A stretch of 64,000 bases of DNA from Pseudomonas bijieensis (GCF_013347965.1 NZ_CP048810.1:6137501-6201500); one strand, 5' to 3'; counted from the first letter of the stretch, positions 32,775 through 41,616 are shown. The notes: generated by a model from the letters alone, not told the origin. Translations and numbers: made by a program.

Positions 32775-33974
32775 ATGGCTCACGCAGCGCAAATCAGAAT
32801 ACCCGCTACCTACATGCGTGGCGGCACCAGTAAAGGCGTGTTCTTCAGCTTGCAGGACCTGCCCGAAGCGGCCCGCGTCCCCGGCCCGGCCCGGGATGCC
32901 CTGTTGCTGCGGGTGATCGGCAGCCCCGACCCGTACGAGAAGCAGATCGATGGCATGGGCGGCGCGACGTCCAGCACCAGCAAGACGGTGATCCTGTCCA
33001 AGAGCACTCGGGCCGATCACGATGTCGATTACCTGTTCGGTCAGGTGTCCATCGACAAGCCGTTCGTGGACTGGAGCGGCAACTGCGGCAACCTCTCGGC
33101 GGCGGTCGGTTCGTTCGCTATCAGCAGTGGTTTGGTGGACACCGCTCGCATCCCGAGAAACGGCGTGGCCGTGGTGCGGATCTGGCAAGCCAACATCAGC
33201 AAGACCATCATTGCCCATGTGCCGATCACCGACGGCGCGGTGCAGGAAACCGGTGACTTCGAACTCGACGGCGTGACCTTTCCGGCGGCTGAAGTGCAAT
33301 TGGAATTCCTGGACCCGGCGGCCGAGGAGGAGGGCGGGGGTGGCTCGATGTTCCCCACCGGCAACCTGGTGGACGACCTTGAGGTGCCTGGCATCGGCAC
33401 CTTCAAGGCGACCCTGATCAACGCCGGGATCCCGACTATTTTCATCAATGCCCGGGACGTCGGTTACACCGGCACTGAGTTGCAGGGCGCGATCAACGGC
33501 GATCCGAAGGCGCTGGCGATGTTCGAAACCATCCGTGCCCACGGCGCCTTGCGCATGGGCTTGATCAAACACCTGGACGAAGCCGCCCAGCGTCAGCACA
33601 CGCCGAAAGTGGCGTTTGTCGCACCGCCGGCGGATTACATTTCATCCAGCGGAAAAGCCGTGGCGGCTGGGGATGTCGACTTGTTGGTACGTGCCCTGTC
33701 GATGGGCAAACTGCACCATGCCATGATGGGCACCGCGGCGGTCGCCATCGGCACGGCTGCAGCGATTTCCGGCACCTTGGTGAACCTGGCGGCTGGCGGT
33801 ATCGAACGCAACGCCGTACGTTTCGGTCACCCGTCCGGCACCTTGCGCGTCGGTGCCGAGGCCAGCCAGGTAAATGGCGAATGGACCGTGAACAAAGCCA
33901 TCATGAGCCGCAGCGCACGGGTGTTGATGGAAGGGTTTGTGCGGGTGCCAGGGGGATGTCCTGAACTGACATAA
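32775..33974 (+). CDS. prpF: 2-methylaconitate cis-trans isomerase PrpF
   Basis: A 399-residue protein of the PrpF family. The opening RIPATYMRGGTSKGVFF is diagnostic and the two halves share the diaminopimelate-epimerase-like fold (WSGNCGNLSAAVGSFAI carries the expected active-site cysteine). It works with AcnD to give cis-2-methylaconitate. The start ATG 32775 has GAGGAG upstream. In many pseudomonads prpD comes next; here REPs and the fpv operon follow instead. Confidence 0.94.
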   Translation: MAHAAQIRIPATYMRGGTSKGVFFSLQDLPEAARVPGPARDALLLRVIGSPDPYEKQIDGMGGATSSTSKTVILSKSTRADHDVDYLFGQVSIDKPFVDWSGNCGNLSAAVGSFAISSGLVDTARIPRNGVAVVRIWQANISKTIIAHVPITDGAVQETGDFELDGVTFPAAEVQLEFLDPAAEEEGGGGSMFPTGNLVDDLEVPGIGTFKATLINAGIPTIFINARDVGYTGTELQGAINGDPKALAMFETIRAHGALRMGLIKHLDEAAQRQHTPKVAFVAPPADYISSSGKAVAAGDVDLLVRALSMGKLHHAMMGTAAVAIGTAAAISGTLVNLAAGGIERNAVRFGHPSGTLRVGAEASQVNGEWTVNKAIMSRSARVLMEGFVRVPGGCPELT

Positions 33975-35119
33975 AAACCTGTGGGAGCGGGCTTGCTCGC
34001 GAAAGCGGTCAAACATTCAACATTGATGCAAGCTGATCCACCGCAATCGCGAGCAAGCTCGGCTCCACAAATTAATCTGAGATGGGTTTGAGTTCTGGGT
34101 CCACCGCAAATCCCTTGTGGGAGCGAGCCTGCTCGCGATGAGGCCGGCACAGTCAGCATTGATGTCGCCTGACACACCGCTTTCGCGAGCAAGCCCGCTC
34201 CCACAGTGGATCGCACTCCAGCAGTCAGCCCCCCTGTCAGTGCCGCGACAACCAATCCCACATTATTTTCCAGCTCTGCCACGGGGTCAGCGGCGTCGGT
34301 GCTCAGCACCAGCAAGCGGCTGCCACTCTCGGTAATGGCTGCCTTCACGGCATCCGAAGGCTGGCGATGATGCAGTACCAGCGCCACGTCGTTGTCTTTC
34401 AACATGGCGGTCAATTGCTTGAGGGCTTCGGCTGTCCAGTCGGCGTCGGGCCGGGCGTCGGTGCTGATCCCGTCGAGATTGAGTCCACTGATCAGGTAGC
34501 CGAAATGTTCGCTCAGGCTGACCACGCTCAAGTTGTCGGCACTGGCGAGCCGCTTTTCGCTGTCGGCGCTGAGTTTGAGCAGGCGTTGCTTGAGGGCCGC
34601 CAGGTTGGCATCGATTTTCGGTTTGGCCGCTGGAGCCAGGCGCACCAGGTCGGCGGCGATCACGTCGGCCATGCGTCCCAGGTTATGGCTGGCCATCCAC
34701 GGCTGGCTCGCCAGGCCGTCGGCCATGCCCGGTTGCACGGCAATCCCGGGCAGGGCGCCGTCCACCGGGCGGGCGGCGTCGACTTCGACGATGCGAATAT
34801 TGCTGCGGCGGGCCATGGGGTACAGCGGATCGTCCGGCCATAGCGAGCGCAGGCCGATCACCCCGTCGGCCTCGCCGGCCAGTTTGCTCAGGGCCGGTGC
34901 ACCACGACCGCTGAAATAGGCGCTCTGGCGGGTGCCGGGCAGATTGGCGGGGGCGGCTCGCTCCAGGCTGACGTCGGTGCCCTTGAGCAAGGCTTCGCTC
35001 AATCCGTAGGTGACCGGCAGCGATGCCAGCAGACGCACTTTTTCGCCGGCAAATGACGAGGTGACGGCCACGCTGCACAGCGCTACGGCCAGGGTCAGTT
35101 GTCGCAATGAAAAAACCAT
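33827..35119 (-). CDS. fpvF: FpvF-like periplasmic binding protein, reads through REPs after a lost stop
   Basis: A cleavable signal (MVFSLRQLTLAVALCSVAVT) and a cluster A-I type metal-binding fold (VRLLASLPVTYGLSEALLKG to LHHRQPSDAVKAAITESGSR). The family-like part ends at VVAALTG. The next bases are six G (plus-strand C 34229-34234); with five, a stop falls at 34225 and the protein has 297 residues. As given, the frame runs on through two REP pairs and into the end of prpF, adding about 130 residues of junk such as GLLAKAVCQATS. It is the last gene of the operon, matching FpvF, the second binding protein that with FpvC handles pyoverdine iron in the periplasm. Confidence 0.7.
   Translation of the reverse strand: MVFSLRQLTLAVALCSVAVTSSFAGEKVRLLASLPVTYGLSEALLKGTDVSLERAAPANLPGTRQSAYFSGRGAPALSKLAGEADGVIGLRSLWPDDPLYPMARRSNIRIVEVDAARPVDGALPGIAVQPGMADGLASQPWMASHNLGRMADVIAADLVRLAPAAKPKIDANLAALKQRLLKLSADSEKRLASADNLSVVSLSEHFGYLISGLNLDGISTDARPDADWTAEALKQLTAMLKDNDVALVLHHRQPSDAVKAAITESGSRLLVLSTDAADPVAELENNVGLVVAALTGGLTAGVRSTVGAGLLAKAVCQATSMLTVPASSRAGSLPQGICGGPRTQTHLRLICGAELARDCGGSACINVECLTAFASKPAPTGFYVSSGHPPGTRTNPSINTRALRLMMALFTVHSPFTWLASAPTRKVPDG
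33979..34205. repeat. Two REP pairs, GTGGGAGC family
   Basis: Pairs at 33979-34069 and 34116-34205 share the usual spacer (CAACATTGATGCAAGCTG in the first). They separate the convergent prpF and fpvF genes. Because fpvF has lost its stop codon in the sequence as given, both pairs are read as protein from the minus strand. Confidence 0.88.
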
Positions 35120-36019
35120 TTATCCAAGATTCCCTTTGAGGCTGGGGACGACGCCACGGGCGACGGCGGACAGGGCGAAGGCGATGCCGGCCACCAGGAT
35201 GATCGCGGCACCGGACGGGATCGGCAGGTCGAACACAATTGGCGCGAGAATCCCGCACAAGGTGCTGACGGTGGCGATCAGCACTGAACACCAGAAAAAG
35301 CCTTTCAGCGATTGGCTGAGCAGGCGCGCCGCGGCTGCCGGAATCACCAGCAACGCGCCCACCAGGATGGCGCCGATGACTTTCACCGCCGCCACGGTGA
35401 TCAGCGTCACCAGCACCACGAACAAGTAGTCCAGGGTCTTGACCGCCACCCCGCGTACCGCCGCCAGTTGCGGGTTGAAGCTGGCGAGCATAATGCGGTT
35501 ATAGAGCGGCAAGGCAAGGGCCATCACCAATGAGCCGACCACCGCCAGCACCAGCAGGTCATTGCCATTGACCGTCAGCACCGAGCCGAACAGGACGTTT
35601 TCCAGGATGTGCACATTGATCTTGCCGGCCAGGATCAACAGCAGGCTGGCACCCAGGGCCAGGGACACCGAGAGGAAGACGCCGATCAGCGTGTCCGGCG
35701 CCAGGCCAGTGCGGTTGCGCAGGTAATTGAGGAGGATGCCGAACAGCAGGCAATAACCGAACAGGCTGCCATAAGGCCCGGTGTAGGGTTCGCCGAGCAA
35801 GATGCCGACCGCCACGCCGGTCAGCGCCGCATGGCCCACCGCCTCGGAGAAAAACGCGAAGCGCTTGACCACCACCAGCGTGCCGAGGCCGCCCAGCACC
35901 GGGCCGATCAACAGCCCGGCCAGCAACGCATTGACCACGAACCCGTAGGCCAGTGCTTCGGGCAGGTAACCGGCCGAAGCCCAGCCCTGGACCAGCAAAC
36001 GAAAGGCTTCGTAACTCAT
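35120..36019 (-). CDS. fpvE: FpvE-like metal ABC transporter permease
   Basis: A 299-residue ABC-3 family permease from ATG 36019, with about eight membrane helices (for example VVNALLAGLLIGPVLGGLGT and VKVIGAILVGALLVIPAAAA). VKRFAFFSEAVGHAALTGVA carries the family's coupling-helix residues. The gene overlaps the ATPase gene by one base and abuts fpvF, so translation is probably coupled. In the fpv operon it moves the iron freed from pyoverdine across the inner membrane. Confidence 0.88.
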   Translation of the reverse strand: MSYEAFRLLVQGWASAGYLPEALAYGFVVNALLAGLLIGPVLGGLGTLVVVKRFAFFSEAVGHAALTGVAVGILLGEPYTGPYGSLFGYCLLFGILLNYLRNRTGLAPDTLIGVFLSVSLALGASLLLILAGKINVHILENVLFGSVLTVNGNDLLVLAVVGSLVMALALPLYNRIMLASFNPQLAAVRGVAVKTLDYLFVVLVTLITVAAVKVIGAILVGALLVIPAAAARLLSQSLKGFFWCSVLIATVSTLCGILAPIVFDLPIPSGAAIILVAGIAFALSAVARGVVPSLKGNLG

Positions 36020-36771
36020 CAGGCGGCGCTCCCGTTCGTGCGTGGATGGGTGGAAAACAGCGTCAGCAAGCGCTCCGGGGTCAGGGTCTGGCGTGGCGGG
36101 CCGTCGAACAGCACCCGACGATTCAAGCCAGTGACACGGTCGGCCAGGCGCCCGACGGCTTCCAGGTCGTGTTCGATCCACAGCACGGTGATCCCGGCTT
36201 GACGCCAGTCCTGCAGCAACCGTTCGAACACCTGGATGCCAGCCTCGTCCAGGGCCGACATCGGTTCATCCAGCACCAGCAACTGCGGGGCAGGAATCAA
36301 TCCCTGGGCCAGCAACACGCGCTGGCGCTCGCCGCCGGACAGCGCGCCCATGCGCCGCTTGCGTTTATCCTGCATGCCCACCCGTTCCAAAGCCTGGCCG
36401 ATGGCGTCGGCGTAATGCTTGCTCAGGCCGAGGAAGGCCGGTCGTCGCTGACACATCGCCGCCATGAAATCGTCCACGGTCATGGGCAGACCTCGGTCGA
36501 ACTCCAGCGCCTGGGGCACGTAGCCGATCACTCCAGGTTCGCCCGGCCATTGCAGGCTCAAGCGTCCCTGGTGCGGCATCTGCCCCAGCAAGGTCTTGAT
36601 CAGCGAACTCTTGCCGCCGCCATTAGGGCCCACCAAGGCATGGATGCTGCCGGGCTTCACCTGGAATGCCACGCTGTCGAGAATGGTGGTACGGCCCAGG
36701 TTCAGACTGACATCGGCGAACTCAATGGAGGGGCCGACGTGATTCAGGGTGAGGGTTTCCGGGACGGTCAT
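36019..36771 (-). CDS. fpvD: FpvD-like metal ABC transporter ATPase
   Basis: A 250-residue ABC ATPase. Walker A is LVGPNGGGKSSLI (about residues 41-53), the signature is LSGGERQRVLLAQGL, Walker B is LLVLDEPMSALDE and the switch histidine is in VLWIEHDLEAV. It is of the metal-cation (ZnuC/MntB-like) type. It overlaps fpvC by four bases and fpvE by one. Confidence 0.9.
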   Translation of the reverse strand: MTVPETLTLNHVGPSIEFADVSLNLGRTTILDSVAFQVKPGSIHALVGPNGGGKSSLIKTLLGQMPHQGRLSLQWPGEPGVIGYVPQALEFDRGLPMTVDDFMAAMCQRRPAFLGLSKHYADAIGQALERVGMQDKRKRRMGALSGGERQRVLLAQGLIPAPQLLVLDEPMSALDEAGIQVFERLLQDWRQAGITVLWIEHDLEAVGRLADRVTGLNRRVLFDGPPRQTLTPERLLTLFSTHPRTNGSAA

Positions 36772-37697
36772 GCGCCGGACTCCTGGATCGCCCGGACCAC
36801 GGTGTCGAGGTTGCCGGCCATTTCCTTTTCGTACTTCTCGGCACTGTAGTCGCCGTAGGAAATATGCGAGAGCGGGTACAATTTCACGCCTGATTCACGC
36901 TGGATGGTGTCGACGTAGGTGGACGGGAAATCCATCTCCGAGAAGATCACTTTCACGTCCAGCTCGCGCAGTTGGTCGATGGTTTTCTTTAATTGGCTGG
37001 GGCTCGGTTCGATGCCGTGGGCCGGCTCGACCACGGCGGTCACTTCCAGGCCGAATTCGCGCAACAGGTAGTCGTAGGCGGCATGCACCGTGGCGACCCG
37101 CAACTCGGCGTTGGGCGCCTGGGTCAGCTTTGCCAGGGCGGCTGCGCGCATCTGGCGCAGCCGCTTGCCGTAGGCGCGGGCATTCTGGGTGTAGGCCTTG
37201 GCGTTGTCCGGGTCGAGCTTGCCCAACTCCCGGGCGATGTTATTGACCTGGGCAATGGAGGCACTGATGGACAGGAACGTGTGCGGGTTCACGACCTTGC
37301 CTGCGCCTCGTGCGGCGGTGCCGGTGGCGGCAAGCAGGGGCACGTTTTCGTTGGCTTCGATCACCTTCACGTTCGGGGTTTCGCTGGCGGCGATCATGCG
37401 GTCGGCGAAGTCGTCGTGGCCCACGCCGTTGAGCACGATCACGTCGAGGCCGCCGATGCGCTTGATGTCTTCGGCCCGGGGCTCATAGGCGTGGGGGTTG
37501 AAACCGGCCGGGATCAGCGGCACCACCTCGGCCTTGTCGCCGACGATGTTCGCCACGTAGCTGTAATAAGGGTGCAGGGTGATGCCGATGCGCAGGCGCT
37601 TGGCCGTTTCGGCGCTGGCGTGTGGGGTGAGCAGGCAGGCCAGCAGGCCGATCAGCAGCAGGCGCAGCAAGGGGCGGCGAGGAGAGGCAATAGGCAT
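36768..37697 (-). CDS. fpvC: FpvC-like periplasmic metal-binding protein
   Basis: A 309-residue cluster A-I binding protein with a signal peptide (LLRLLLIGLLACLLTPHASA). Metal ligands are the histidines in GITLHPYYSYVANIVGD and FNPHAYEPRAEDI, VVNPHTFLSIS, and the glutamate or aspartate in FSEMDFPSTYVD. ZnuA's His-rich loop is absent, in keeping with an iron rather than a zinc role. The operon order (fpvG-H-J-K-C-D-E-F) is the same as in P. aeruginosa PA2403-PA2410. Confidence 0.88.
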   Translation of the reverse strand: MPIASPRRPLLRLLLIGLLACLLTPHASAETAKRLRIGITLHPYYSYVANIVGDKAEVVPLIPAGFNPHAYEPRAEDIKRIGGLDVIVLNGVGHDDFADRMIAASETPNVKVIEANENVPLLAATGTAARGAGKVVNPHTFLSISASIAQVNNIARELGKLDPDNAKAYTQNARAYGKRLRQMRAAALAKLTQAPNAELRVATVHAAYDYLLREFGLEVTAVVEPAHGIEPSPSQLKKTIDQLRELDVKVIFSEMDFPSTYVDTIQRESGVKLYPLSHISYGDYSAEKYEKEMAGNLDTVVRAIQESGA

Positions 37698-37732
37698 GGG
37701 CGAAGGGTCTTCTCTCGAATAAGGGCGTGGGA

Positions 37733-38308
37733 TCAGTGCCGGTGCTGGCGGGTTACGCCGGCGTCGAATTGCGCGACGATCTGTTGCCAGCCGGCGGCTG
37801 ACAAAGTGGAGTCGTCCAGCGCGGTGGGGGCAGTGAGGCCGTTGCCGCGATTGAGCCAGATGTCGGGAGCGGCGTCGGACGCTTCGCTGATGCGCATCAG
37901 AAACGAACCAGCCACGGACGGATTGGCGCTGGCGCCGATGTAGGCCCGGTCTTCCAGCTGTTGCCAGGCGTGGCCACCGCGGCTGACGGAACTGGCGTCC
38001 TGGGCGAACGGTGCGAAGCCTTCTTCAGCGAGGGCCTGGGGGGCGGGCAGGGTGTGTTGGTCTTCGCGCAACAAGCGGATTTCATCCAGGGTCACCCGCA
38101 GGTCGGCATAGATACCTTGTTCGGCGGCGCTGAGGTCGCGGCGGGCGTCGAGCTGGTTCGAGGCCAGGTGAGGGGTGTCTTCGGCTTTGCCATGCCAGGC
38201 CACCACGGCCCCGGCCACCAGCACGATGACCAGGCACAACAGCAACACGTACAGGGTTTCATGCCCCGCGCCGGCGGGGCGGATGACTTGAGTCGTGGCG
38301 TTGTTCAT
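37733..38308 (-). CDS. fpvK: FpvK-like membrane-anchored protein (DUF6162)
   Basis: A 191-residue protein with one N-terminal helix (ETLYVLLLCLVIVLVAGAVV) and a periplasmic part of helical character that ends in RQHRH. It corresponds by size, place and features to FpvK, one of the small membrane proteins that assist FpvG and FpvC in releasing iron from ferripyoverdine. The start overlaps fpvJ by four bases and a 35-bp gap leads to fpvC. Biochemical role not established. Confidence 0.8.
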   Translation of the reverse strand: MNNATTQVIRPAGAGHETLYVLLLCLVIVLVAGAVVAWHGKAEDTPHLASNQLDARRDLSAAEQGIYADLRVTLDEIRLLREDQHTLPAPQALAEEGFAPFAQDASSVSRGGHAWQQLEDRAYIGASANPSVAGSFLMRISEASDAAPDIWLNRGNGLTAPTALDDSTLSAAGWQQIVAQFDAGVTRQHRH

Positions 38309-38631
38309 GGGGCCTCGATGTCGGCTTGGTCGATTTCCACCACGTGGCCGGGGCCGGCGTCGAAGAGCACGTAGAATTCAGCGTTGGGTTTCTTGAAGGT
38401 CAGCTTCGAGTCGGCCCCGAGCTTGCCCGGGACGAGGATGGTCTCGTCGTAACCGATCACGTCCAGCGTCACTCCGGGCGCGCCGCTGCCGTCGGAAAAG
38501 CCACCGGTGCATTGGATCTGCTCGGCGTCGATGGCCTTGCATTCGCACATCGGGTTGTGGGCCAGGACGCTGGTGCTTGCGCCTGCGCAGAACAGCAGCG
38601 CCAGGCCCTTGGATAAGGCGCGGAGGGTCAT
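38305..38631 (-). CDS. fpvJ: FpvJ-like small periplasmic protein
   Basis: A 108-residue protein from ATG 38631; the open frame continues upstream but only inside fpvH. It has a signal peptide (MTLRALSKGLALLFCAGAST, then SVLA) and a short mature domain with cysteines in HNPMCECKAIDAEQIQCTGG, possible metal or disulfide residues, and ends in FDAGPGHVVEIDQADI. In the known system FpvJ contacts FpvC and FpvG. It overlaps both neighbours by four bases. Confidence 0.8.
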   Translation of the reverse strand: MTLRALSKGLALLFCAGASTSVLAHNPMCECKAIDAEQIQCTGGFSDGSGAPGVTLDVIGYDETILVPGKLGADSKLTFKKPNAEFYVLFDAGPGHVVEIDQADIEAP

Positions 38632-39170
38632 GGTTTGGCTCCTTGGTGCTTCAGCCAGGCGACGGTGGCCGGGGAGGCCTGGTTCAGGGGAATGGAGGCC
38701 TGATGCATCGAACCGTCCCAACCCTCGAGGGTTATCCACAGTTCGGCATCGGGCTGGGTCTTTGGCGGGACCGGCAACAAGGCGCCCATGCGGTAGGGCG
38801 AACCGAAGAAAATCACCCCGGCGGCCCGCAGGCTCCGGGGCTTGCCAATGCGCAGGTAAGTGGCCTTGACCTGGCCGATACAGCTTTGGCACAGGGCGGC
38901 GTTGAAGTGCTTCATCGGCCCGGCAGGCCCTTGGACGCGTGGGGCTTCGTTGCGAAACTCCGCCAGGCGCAGGCTCCAGGGACCGACCTGGACTTCGCCG
39001 ACGTCCCGCTCGCCAAGCCCGGCATCACCGCGGAACAGTGCCGCTTCGGAGAGGTATTTGGGCATGAACCCCAGGGGGATCAGCAGCAACAACACGTTGA
39101 GGTGGAAGCGCCATTTATGCCAGAACAGGCTCAGGCGCGACGGCGATGAAACGGTATTGGACGGGTTCAC
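38628..39170 (-). CDS. fpvH: FpvH-like membrane protein
   Basis: A 180-residue protein with one membrane segment near the N-terminus (FHLNVLLLLIPLGFMPKYLS) and a periplasmic domain containing ALCQSCIGQVKATYL, a C-x-x-C pair that could take part in redox or metal transfer. By position it is FpvH, reported to assist the FpvG reductase. The overlaps of four bases on both sides suggest tight translational coupling. Confidence 0.78.
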   Translation of the reverse strand: MNPSNTVSSPSRLSLFWHKWRFHLNVLLLLIPLGFMPKYLSEAALFRGDAGLGERDVGEVQVGPWSLRLAEFRNEAPRVQGPAGPMKHFNAALCQSCIGQVKATYLRIGKPRSLRAAGVIFFGSPYRMGALLPVPPKTQPDAELWITLEGWDGSMHQASIPLNQASPATVAWLKHQGAKP

Positions 39171-40381
39171 AGGCTGCCCTCCGACGATTCGCGGTGGACG
39201 GACGGTTGCAGTGCCTGGGCAATTCGGGCGCCCCGGTTGGGTTTCTGGCTACGCTTGAAGGCATTGGCGGTGGCCAGGGCCGTGCGTTTGGTCCAGATCA
39301 GCAGCCCGCTGAGGACCATCATGCTCAGGAGCAAACCGAAGAAAAACCAGATGAGCTTGATCCAGAGGCCGCCGAAGTCCCCGGTGTGCAAGGGCCGCAT
39401 GGATTCGGTGACAAACTCCAGGGTCGTGCGGTCCGACAGCAACCGTGAGGCGGCCACGTCGCCGTTGTAGGGGTTGATGGTGGCGGTCTGGAACATCAAT
39501 GGATACCAACCGCGGCCGCCGATTTCCAGATGGCTGTAGGCATTGCCCGGCAGGCTGATGAAACTCGCTTCCAGTCCTGGGATGCGTTGCTGGGCGATTT
39601 CGATGGCCCGGTCCAGGTTCAACTGCGGCGGCGCCTGGCCATCGACGGACAACGGCACGTTTTCACGGGCCACCACCGGGATGACCGGTTCGCTGGAGAT
39701 GGAGATCTGGTTGTCGCCCAGCAAGGCCTGGATCAGGAACCAGGTGCCGGTGACAGAGATGACCGCGATGAACCAGATTGACCAGATACCGCTGAGCCGG
39801 TGGAAATCCCCCCAGAAAATCCGTGCACCATGACGGATCCGCAAGGTCGGACGGAGGAAGCCTTTCCAGAAACGCTTGTAGACCACCAGCCCGGTCACCA
39901 GGGACGCGAGCAAGGGCAGGCCCAGGAACGACACCAGGTACCAGCCCCAACTGTAGCCGTTGGTGAACGGCACCAGCCACCAGCCATGCAGGGCGCGGGT
40001 GAAGGCCTGGAAGTTGAATGTCGGCGCCGAGCCCTGGATGACGCCGCTGTACGGGTTGACGTAGACCGTGTCGGGGCGTCCGTCGGGGTAGGTCACGCCG
40101 ACTTCCAGGGCAAAATGCGACTCGTCCGGGCGGATGATGCTTTGCACCTGGGTTTGCGGCTGGGCCTGCTTGATCGCGGCGATCACCTGGTCATAGCTGA
40201 GCAGCGGGGCTTCGTCCGAGGGCTTGCTGGCCCGCATGTCGGGGTTGGCCAACCAGACGATCTCCTGGCTGACCACCGCCAGGGTGCCGGTTACGCAGAC
40301 GATGAGCACGAAAAACCAGATGGGCAATGCCAGCCAGCTGTGCACCAGGAACCAGAGTTTGGAGCGGGACTTCTTCGACAT
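39167..40381 (-). CDS. fpvG: FpvG-like inner-membrane ferripyoverdine reductase (PepSY-associated TM)
   Basis: A 404-residue protein with the PepSY-associated architecture: helix 1 (LPIWFFVLIVCVTGTLAVVS), a first PepSY-like domain, helix 2 (WYLVSFLGLPLLASLVTGLV), helix 3 (IWSIWFIAVISVTGTWFLIQ), a second periplasmic domain and helix 4 (LIWFFFGLLLSMMVLSGLLI). In P. aeruginosa FpvG reduces ferric pyoverdine at the inner membrane so that ferrous iron can pass to FpvC. Histidines near the helices (LVHSWLALP, ALHGWWLVPF, FHRLSG, LHTGDFGG) fit electron transfer. It is the first gene of the operon. Confidence 0.85.
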   Translation of the reverse strand: MSKKSRSKLWFLVHSWLALPIWFFVLIVCVTGTLAVVSQEIVWLANPDMRASKPSDEAPLLSYDQVIAAIKQAQPQTQVQSIIRPDESHFALEVGVTYPDGRPDTVYVNPYSGVIQGSAPTFNFQAFTRALHGWWLVPFTNGYSWGWYLVSFLGLPLLASLVTGLVVYKRFWKGFLRPTLRIRHGARIFWGDFHRLSGIWSIWFIAVISVTGTWFLIQALLGDNQISISSEPVIPVVARENVPLSVDGQAPPQLNLDRAIEIAQQRIPGLEASFISLPGNAYSHLEIGGRGWYPLMFQTATINPYNGDVAASRLLSDRTTLEFVTESMRPLHTGDFGGLWIKLIWFFFGLLLSMMVLSGLLIWTKRTALATANAFKRSQKPNRGARIAQALQPSVHRESSEGSL

Positions 40382-40563
40382 GATTGAACGTCTTGATTCG
40401 ATGAAAGGTTCCGTATTACGGGCTTCGCAACACCATGAACCGAAAAAAGCGGACCGTGGCTTTTGCCGACGCGGCCTGCTGCATCTAATTAAGACGAACG
40501 AGCGATCGCAATCCTGAAGGGGAAGATGAAAGAAAATGTTTCGCGTTTAGTGTCAGTGTCTTT

Positions 40564-40592
40564 TGTGGCCAGGGAGTAAGCCCCTGGCCACA
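40564..40592. terminator. Inverted repeat after the VOC gene
   Basis: TGTGGCCAGGG and CCCCTGGCCACA pair around AGTAAG. It lies eight bases past the minus-strand VOC stop codon. There is little T run, so it may be a REP-like hairpin working as an attenuator. The stretch from 40382 to 40560 holds the fpvG promoter region and no gene. Confidence 0.5.
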
Positions 40593-40599
40593 GGAACGG

Positions 40600-41058
40600 T
40601 CAGCCTTGTTGAAACATTTCCCTGGCCCGTTGCTCGATCTGTTCCTGGCTCAGGTCCTCCTTGTGCGTCGCGAGGAACCACAGATGCCCATAGGGATCTT
40701 TCAAGGTGCCGGTGCGATCTCCGTAGAATTGGTCCTTGACCTCGGAAATCACCGTGCCACCGGCGGCAATGGCCTGGGCAAATGCGCTGTCCACGTCCTC
40801 GACATATAAATGCAGGCCGACCGATGGCGATTGGTCCGGGTTGCTCAGCGGGCCTTGGTCGCAAGGCGTGCCGAGCATGATCGGAAAACCGTTGATCCGC
40901 AGTTCGGCGTGGCCGATGCCTCCGTCGGGCATGGCCAGGCGCATGACCTCGGTGGCATTGAAGGCTTTTTTGTAGAAGTCGATGGCTTCGGCGGCTTTTT
41001 GAATGCCCAGGTAGGGCGTGATGTTATGGAAACCTTCGGGAATGGCTTTGACGCCCAT
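40600..41058 (-). CDS. VOC family protein (PhnB-like glyoxalase fold)
   Basis: A 152-residue protein from ATG 41058 (MGVKAIPEGFHNITPYLGIQ) with the two beta-alpha-beta-beta-beta units of the vicinal-oxygen-chelate fold. The PhnB-type pieces are EAIDFYKKAFNATEVMRLAM, IGHAELRING, GLHLYVEDVDSAFAQAIAAG and GDRTGTLKDPYGHLWFLATH, the last with the metal-binding His/Glu region. Homologues are handled as lyases, bleomycin-resistance-like binders or epimerases; the actual activity is unknown. Confidence 0.82.
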   Translation of the reverse strand: MGVKAIPEGFHNITPYLGIQKAAEAIDFYKKAFNATEVMRLAMPDGGIGHAELRINGFPIMLGTPCDQGPLSNPDQSPSVGLHLYVEDVDSAFAQAIAAGGTVISEVKDQFYGDRTGTLKDPYGHLWFLATHKEDLSQEQIEQRAREMFQQG

Positions 41059-41163
41059 GACGTTTCTCCTTGTTGTTATGGGAGGCGAAGAGAGTCTTCG
41101 TCGATTTGCGCCCATCCACTATAGGTCAGCAGCCGTGGACGGGCTCATGCCCCGACGAACGCT

Positions 41164-41616
41164 TCACGGCTGTTCCAGTAGGTGCGCCCCCGGCCCTTGT
41201 TTGCCCAGCGCGTCGCCCTGATTGCGTAGTGGGCAGGCCTCCATCGACAAGCATCCGCAGCCGATGCAACCGTTGAGTCGATCGCGCAGTGCCACCAATT
41301 GGTTGATGCGCTCGTCCAGGTCCTGGCTCCATTGCGCCGACAAGGTCTGCCAGTCGACGGCGGTTGGGGCGCGGTTGTCCGGCAGGTTCTTCAAGGCCTC
41401 GCCGATTTCCGCCAAGGGGATGCCCAGGCGCTGGGCGACCTTGATCAGCGCCACGCGGCGCAATACCGCCCGTGGGTAACGACGTTGGTTGCCCGGGTTA
41501 CGCGTGCTTTTGATCAGTCCCTTGGCTTCATAGAAGTGCAGGGCGGTGACCGCCACACCGCTGCGGGCGGCCACTTGGCCGACGGTGAGTTCCTTGTGGA
41601 CATCAATCTGCGTCAT
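41164..41616 (-). CDS. soxR: Redox-sensing transcriptional activator SoxR
   Basis: A 150-residue MerR-family protein. The winged helix is [20 protein letters not shown] (about residues 10-29), a dimerisation helix follows, and the [2Fe-2S] cluster is held by the four cysteines of [12 protein letters not shown] (about 117-128). In pseudomonads, which lack SoxS, SoxR responds to redox-cycling compounds such as phenazines and directly switches on a few genes. A SoxR box lies in the divergent gap. Confidence 0.95.
   Translation of the reverse strand: MTQIDVHKELTVGQVAARSGVAVTALHFYEAKGLIKSTRNPGNQRRYPRAVLRRVALIKVAQRLGIPLAEIGEALKNLPDNRAPTAVDWQTLSAQWSQDLDERINQLVALRDRLNGCIGCGCLSMEACPLRNQGDALGKQGPGAHLLEQP

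Noticed and set aside
40469..40491. PvdS-type promoter upstream of fpvG (TAATT, 15 nt, CGT)
   Set aside because: The -35 departs from TAAAT and the spacing is one short, so it is not listed as a feature; it is mentioned only as a possibility.
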